NCBI GenBank assembly: GCA_963971225.1
Contig: OZ020267.1
Location: forward strand, 120,769,891-120,833,890
DNA: 64,000 nucleotides
From: Melieria omissa
Lineage: Eukaryota > Arthropoda > Insecta > Diptera > Ulidiidae
Direction of reading: 5' to 3'
The position numbers and the translations under genes are program-made. Of this stretch, positions 58,404 to 64,000 are shown piece after piece (positions within the stretch are counted from its first letter, which is position 1; each line of letters opens with the position of its first letter). The notes beneath the pieces are model-generated. The model was given only the letters and a program-made list of their open reading frames with translations, was not told where the DNA came from and did no database searches.

Positions 58404-59970
58404 TTGAAGGATTTACTAATCTGCAGTGGCGAACAAGTCGCTTGGAAACTATGCGTTCAAGTAAAACTTCAGAAAATCATTGCATGTTGTATGTGAAAGC
58501 ATTTGGTGTGTTATGAAGATTTGTTGACTCTTTACTTTATATTCAATTTATTAGTTTTGAGTAGAACGAAGAGCGAGTCCAACTTTGTGTACGCCACATA
58601 TTAGTAGAAACTAGAGAAAGAAAATGAGATAAATGAAAAGAAATGAAGAAAAGTGTCCATGAAGCACGAAAATAAATAGCAACCGCAACCATTCAGCACG
58701 TACATCTATACACATATTTATGTATGTAGTAACATGCAAAAAATATGCTGGTCAGTTCTATTCGGCTCGATTTCGATGGGAGAACAATAGAGCCTGTGAA
58801 GGCGTTAAAAACGCACGCGTGTTGTAATCGGTCTACAATCTATATAGTAGAACGTCTTGCTGGCACAATGCCTATGCAATGCCAATGCAAGCTCCGAGCC
58901 CCGAGATCCAAACTGTCTCACGCAATGCGCGTCTCTACAATTTTGAAAATATTTTCAAATCGAAGACTTGGCTGACGTTTGTAAATGATCGATGCAGCCA
59001 TGCTTCATTTCGTCTGCAATTAATTAATTGAGTTGTGTGAGTGTGAGTGTATGTGCAAGGGTGTGTCGGCAAGATGAATGCGAAATGCTGTGCTGGCTTA
59101 TGTCGATCAATTTCACATTTTCGCTGGCGCGAGCCCACACCACATGCAAGTGTGGTGACTTTTCCGATCGTCACCTAGTGTGCGTGTTTTCGCGACGACT
59201 AACATTGAAAATTCGATTGAATTTTTCTGAAGGACGAATCGCATCGTAATCGACAACTTGAAGTTCAGAGGAAACATTTCGCAACTCGCTGACGGGCCAC
59301 CAGCCGACGAGTTATGTACACAGACTATTGACAGCGCTTCCATAATACTCAGTAGAACAGATCGGAAGAGGCTGCGCTAGACAGCGACTGCTTGCAAAAT
59401 AGCGACGCCAGCGCGCCGACCACTTTTCTGTTTCGGTCATCTGCATATAAATGACGACAATGAGGGAAACTATTCGGTAACATCTTGAACATGAACGCAT
59501 TTCGTACATACCGCTAGGTACTGTCCACATGCATATATGTATTTGTATGTTAATACGTATGTGTATTGCCTGTGCACCTAACCATACACACATTCCTCAC
59601 ACAGTGACCGGCCGTGCGATGAAAACCGTCGAGAATCGAATGCACACACACGCACAGTTGCGGTCAGATACAAGTAACATTTTCTAAAATTATTCTTCTT
59701 ATACTATGAGCGATGTAGAGTGATCGTGCGATCACATGCGAGAACGGGTTTCGACCGCATATAAAGACTAAAGAGACCCCAGTAAATATGAACATGAATT
59801 TTTGTTGCTATATACCAGACATGAATGGTACATAGTAGCCTGGTACATAGCTGAAGAATTACGGTATTTGAAAATGATTTTCTGAGACTAATTTAGTGTA
59901 ATTAATTTTGAACGGTTGAAGGCCTCCCTCCACGGAGGGAGTGACGTTTTGCAAGATTGGAACACGATTG
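58404..59970. other. Intergenic DNA
   Basis: No supported gene. GC-richer at 58750-59700 with GT/GTGA simple sequence near 59035-59070. A TATAAA at 59759-59764 has no good initiator partner. Confidence 0.4.
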
Positions 59971-60121
59971 ACGATTTTGTAGAGCATCCCCTGTTCAAAG
60001 GTGGTTTGGATAAATGATAAGAGATATAGATAAAAATAATCTTTTTTGCGAATTACCTTTAAGCGATAATGAGATCCCTCCCGAATTAAAATACTCACTT
60101 AAATTTTTCATAATAGTAATA

Positions 60122-60813
60122 CACCTAAGTCTGTTTTTACACGGTCTTTTTTTTACACGGTTTTGATATAACACGGTTTGAAAATTGAATATTTTTAATT
60201 TTTTTACACGATTTTATTCCATTTAGCACGATTTGAAATTTTATGTACTTAAATTTTTTTTGTCAAATTTAATTTTTGCGAAGTATGTTCATATCACAAA
60301 AAAGTATTTATGAAAGAAAAAAGTCTGAAACCATCGATAGTATCGATAGTGCTATCGATAGTTTGCGAACACTAGCTTAAAGATTTAAGTGAATTCCCTT
60401 TTAGCGCGTACAAGCAATTTTTACTGGTCAAAGCAAATGTGAATAGCACTAATTTAGGGGAATTCCCTTTATGTGCATACAATAAAATTTACTGGTCAGA
60501 GCAATTGAAACGTGTTAATATTTTGTGAACTGTCAATGCAATAAGACGTGTTTGGTAAAGAAATTTTTTGCAGGTGCATATCTTTTTTATCATTAATTAC
60601 TATGCTTGTGAAAATAAGCATTATATATTTGATTTAATAAAATAAACATGAATTCTTGTTCTTAAAAATTCTTGTTTTTCACTAATTTTAATAGGTTTTA
60701 GAGATTAGGAACAAATCACCCATTTTTGTATACGATCAATGTCTTTTTTTACACGGTTTTTTTTACACGGCTTCTTCTGGAACCAATCTACCGTGTAAAA
60801 ACAGACTTAGGTG
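60122..60813. mobile_element. TA-flanked MITE, 692 bp
   Basis: Ends CACCTAAGTCTGTTTTTACA(CGG) and the exact complement TGTAAAAACAGACTTAGGTG, with TA at 60120-60121 and 60814-60815. ACACGG words repeat just inside both ends. The Tc1/mariner/pogo type is suggested by TA target and termini. Non-coding. Confidence 0.88.
60332..60362. promoter_or_regulatory. Cluster of TATCGATA (DRE-like) sites
   Basis: Three ATCGAT cores within 31 bp, two of them full TATCGATA, the Drosophila DREF/BEAF-32-type recognition word. They sit inside the MITE. Function is not shown. Confidence 0.4.
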
Positions 60814-60994
60814 TATTTCATAATTTTTTAATTTTTCATAATAAATTTTGTAGTGCATCCCCTGTTAAATGGTGGTTTAGATAAATGATAAGAGATATAG
60901 ATAAAAAGAATCTTTTTTGCGAAATACCTTGAAGTGATAATGAGATCCCTCCCGAATTAAAATACTCACTTTAGATTTTCATAATAGCGAAGGT

Positions 60995-62690
60995 TAAAAA
61001 TATTCTGCTAATAGCCTTCAGTCGTTTTTAACAACAAATGTAGTTTTTGTTGTTATTGCTAGTTTTAGTCGGTGAGAGCTTCATGCTTACTTCACTGAAG
61101 CGATCTACATTTAACAATATCCTATTAACCCTACTGCGCTAACGGCATCAACTCTACGGTTAATGTTATTCTTTCTAGGGTTCTTAAGATAGACTTACAA
61201 AACCCAGTCGGTATTGATTGTGAGATTTATTCGAAATGAGAGCCACTGTAAAATTCTTTTCTACAGACAGCCAGATTATTCAGAGAAACCTTCACTGTAC
61301 TTAATTTTTGCGTTTTCCTTTCTAAAACGATTTGGGTTAGGGTAGACATGAATAATGACTTACTAATGACTATCCATGACGGCCTGACAGGGGATTGGTT
61401 GATGATGTGAAAAGCGTTCCACATTTAATGTGTCATTGCCCGGCTTGGGTTAGGCATGACTCCTAACCTCCTCGGGGTACACTTTTTCAATAACTTATAA
61501 TAAAAACAGTAGAATTGCATGCTTCAAAATAACATAACAAAATATGAAAATTTTGGCATAAGAGAGCTTTTTCTGAGCTTTCACCGTTATCTCCCTAAGC
61601 GTATTACTTCAATTTTAATATATGAAACGAAATTTAATAAATGAAATTTGTTTCTAAATACGATTTATTACTGAAATCATTTTCAAATTGTAAATGCAGC
61701 GTACAAATAAGCCGAGGAAGACCGACAGAAACAGTTTTTCTTGTTGAATACTCGATTTGTTGGGATAATATAAAATTTACAAACAAGTGTTTATGCGTTC
61801 TAAAAAAGTCTTTCATTTAATTAAGGTCTTGTCCGAAGATCAAAGGGTCAGGATCTAGTAGCGAGTTGATTTCGGAGGACATGATCAGCTACACATTTCC
61901 ACCGATAGATCATTTTCCGATTTTTTTAGTTTAGCTTTAATGCGAGTATCAATATTGGTTGATTGCGTTTTTTAATTTAATGTTGAACTTTGCAATGGGT
62001 GTCAGCAGTAATCGTACGTACATATGTACTTCTAGTGACAAATTTTGAAATACGTTAAGTCGTATTTGACCCAGCCAACCGCACAAAACAGCTGTTTTCT
62101 GCATGAAAACAAAAGTCAAAAGTACTGGGCTATCAGTTGACGGGTCGAATAAATTAATCCGACAGATACATACTACACAACATATAACCGCACGAAATAT
62201 CAATGGCCACAGCTTATCGACTGCTCATTGCGGCTGCCAGCTGGTGTGGTGGTGTTGGTGTTGGTGAACGCGTACAAAATGTTTCTCGCATATAGTCTTG
62301 TCTCAATAGCTCACAACTCGATAACAATTAAACAACAAACATGTTCTTGTTCATAATTGAAAGTATCTGGTCGGTGTTGGCTGTTGTGCACATTTCTTCC
62401 ACTTCCTATCCGTACTTAGGTCGTATGCATTCTCCTCTTCTGCCTATCTGTCCACTGGTCTCTGTGTTGCTGGGGATGGATGCAGGTGTAAAGGCAGTTT
62501 GGCTCCTCTTGCATAAAAATGAACGGAAAGGGAAGCGAAAATGGGGTGAGGTCGGGGGGGACATCACTGGCACTGCAATGATGGCCGTTGTCTTGTTTTT
62601 GCGAGAACTCGAGAGATTTCGATTTTCTATTTTTCGTCAGGAATTTGTATACTGCGCGGTGTCATTGAAATGAATTTCAGCAATTTAAAG
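60995..62690. other. Intergenic DNA
   Basis: AT-rich, then GC-richer after about 62200. No coding sequence supported; the 110-codon ORF at 62341 has no recognisable domain. Confidence 0.4.
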
Positions 62691-62691
62691 G

Positions 62692-62733
62692 TATAAATGC
62701 GCGTGAAAATCGTCTCATCTCCGAGATCAGTTC
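62692..62733 (+). promoter_or_regulatory. Weak candidate core promoter (TATAAA ... TCAGTT)
   Basis: TATAAA at 62692-62697 and an initiator-like TCAGTT at 62727-62732. The 37-bp distance to the initiator A is longer than usual, so this is weaker than the candidate at 63176. Confidence 0.3.
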
Positions 62734-63175
62734 CGCGCTCGCTGAGCAATTCGTGCGTGCTCTCTCGCTCTCTGCGCCGATTGCGCTCCGAAAGCTCTCC
62801 GCCTTTCCGACGTTCTGTCCTCTGATAGCGTCGCTGATCCTGGCACTTTATCTTAACTTCATACTAACGCAATCTATTGCATCATTTTGCTGGACGTACT
62901 CACACAGGCGCACTCGCGCACTCACACCTCGGCGCACCTACTGACTCATGCTCACTCACACACTGACAGTCAGCGCGAAATTTGCATGCACACACAACGG
63001 GCGCAACAACAAAACGCACGCAGTCGCCACACACCGGCACGCCAAGAGTGTGCACCGAAAAAGGGAGCGAAGTCCCAGGAAGGCGCTGGCGGCGGCTATG
63101 GGGGCGGTGGGGTGGCGCTCGGCGCAGCGGCGAACGAGCGATTCGGCCCGAAGTGTATGGTATCAAATTGCCTCA

Positions 63176-63225
63176 TATAAAAAGGAACAGTGCCGGTTGT
63201 ATTGGTCAGAACGGCTTTCGAACGC
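63176..63225 (+). promoter_or_regulatory. Candidate core promoter: TATA box, initiator, pause-button-like word
   Basis: TATAAAAA at 63176-63183 and a GTCAGA initiator with its A at 63208, so TATA starts at -32, the canonical spacing. TCGAACG at 63218-63224 fits the Drosophila pause-button consensus, though it is closer to the start than usual. GTAAGT at 63226-63231 could be the donor of a very short untranslated first exon. The gene it would drive lies outside the window. Confidence 0.5.
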
Positions 63226-63231
63226 GTAAGT

Positions 63232-64000
63232 GCAACACTTGATGTTGGATTCTTGGTTGTTTATTTGTTTTCTGCGAGCCCATCGCTGTGCTAGAAAGAG
63301 AGTGGGAGAGAGACACTTGTCCGAGTAAAACTATATAGTGCATATTTTTTACATCCTGAAGGTCCTGCGAGCTGCCTTCGAAACCCAATGAAAAAGCAAG
63401 CATTTGACAAAAGTTTTGGTGTGCTTTGACAAAAAGTGACATTTCATGAATTGAAATATTAAAAACAAAAAACGTGACATCCCTAACATTGAAAGGATCA
63501 AGGATTACTCAACTAACACCTGTGGATTACCGAATCGCAACAAAAACAAATGGATTACATTCCGCAAAATATTTCATCAAAAAATCATGCCTTTTGACGT
63601 TTGAAAACTATTGCAAAAAAACTGCACAATTGTGATATAAAAATGACTTCTATTACACAAAGGTTCCCATTTCGAACCAGCTGCAAACTTCGACACTGAC
63701 AGCACAGAAAGGAAGTTTTTGCTGTGAAAAGTCGAAACATTTGGCGGCGGCAAGTGGATTACGGCCAAGAACGCGCGTTGAAACTTCTCGAAATCTCGAT
63801 TTATCAGTGTACTGCCGAGGTGGCACGCAATCTGTCTGACGGCTCTTGTGTAATAGAATCATTTTTGATCACAACATGCAACCGTGTCAATGTCAGCGAG
63901 AGCGGCATGCGCTTTTATTTATTTGGGGTCAGCGTCAATGCCGCGCCGTAACCGGTTACAGTTTCGAGGACGTGGGATGACGGTGGTCGCTTTCTTACCA
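63232..64000. other. Right edge, possible first intron of an unseen gene
   Basis: No coding exon recognised. If the candidate promoter at 63176 is real, this is intronic. Confidence 0.35.

Larger units (their letters stand above)
59973..60992. repeat. Direct duplication (about 140 bp) split by a MITE
   Basis: Copy A at about 59973-60117 and copy B at about 60848-60990 share GCATCCCCTGTT, ATAAATGATAAGAGATATAG, ATGAGATCCCTCCCGAATTA and TTTCATAATAG in order, at roughly 90 percent identity. The 692-bp TA-flanked element at 60122-60813 lies between them. Confidence 0.85.

Noticed and set aside
59859..60098. 79-codon minus-strand ORF overlapping the duplicated unit
   Set aside because: The second copy of the duplication does not keep the frame, and no recognisable domain exists.
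62887..63242. Three overlapping ORFs of 86-97 codons before the right edge
   Set aside because: Repetitive CACACTC/GCGCAC sequence opens all frames; a core promoter at 63176 would lie inside them.

Overview
The window is eukaryotic DNA from a higher fly. Genes are intron-split with GT/AG junctions, intergenic DNA is AT-rich, and small DNA transposons are dense. Gene content and order recall the Drosophila 2L region holding ChLD3, LSm7, BuGZ, yellow-b and ppk17 (gene names and order from memory, no search run). The looser spacing and the mariner, Tc1-like and TTAA elements suggest a non-Drosophila cyclorrhaphan, most likely a tephritid fruit fly. That placement is inference.

Genes: (1) ~989-2857 (+), the 3' seven exons of a chitin deacetylase with CBM14, LDLa and NodB-type domains and all five catalytic motifs; its 5' end is outside the window. 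(2) 3042-3533 (-), LSm7, two exons, convergent with the deacetylase. (3) 6076-12602 (+), BuGZ, seven exons, 506 aa, two zinc fingers and a GLEBS motif. (4) 30378-33888 (+), a yellow-b-like MRJP/yellow protein, two exons, 475 aa, with a hydrophobic C-terminal tail. (5) 34316-38133 (-), a pickpocket DEG/ENaC channel subunit, ppk17-like, nine exons, 420 aa, convergent with yellow-b. All splice phases close for genes 2 to 5. No pathway joins the five; this looks like conserved synteny of unrelated housekeeping, cuticle and sensory genes. A TATA plus initiator pair near 63.2 kb may start another gene to the right.

Mobile DNA: two copies of one mariner (24.4-25.7 kb; 45.0-48.1 kb), the second broken by a Tc1/mariner-type DD37E element, a tRNA-derived SINE and a TTAA-flanked MITE, each with its own target duplication. 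There is a second mariner lineage with an internal deletion in the yellow-b intron, a second decayed DD37E element (54.5-55.8 kb), a pogo-like element (50.1-51.3 kb), and a non-autonomous Helitron (49.0-50.1 kb) carrying a hAT-type MITE. Others are a solo gypsy-type LTR with ATAT duplication (29.7-30.1 kb), a gypsy pol remnant in a ppk17 intron, two long inverted-repeat (foldback) elements, several TTAA-flanked MITE types, and four SINE copies or fragments.

The remaining intergenic DNA (about 12.6-19.0, 25.7-28.5, 38.1-45.0, 51.8-54.5, 55.8-60 and 61-64 kb) shows no coding sequence I can support; ORFs of 60-130 codons there look random. I found no CRISPR array, rRNA or free-standing tRNA gene, and nothing that clearly counts as a new biological system. 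The most unusual content is the layered transposon architecture.
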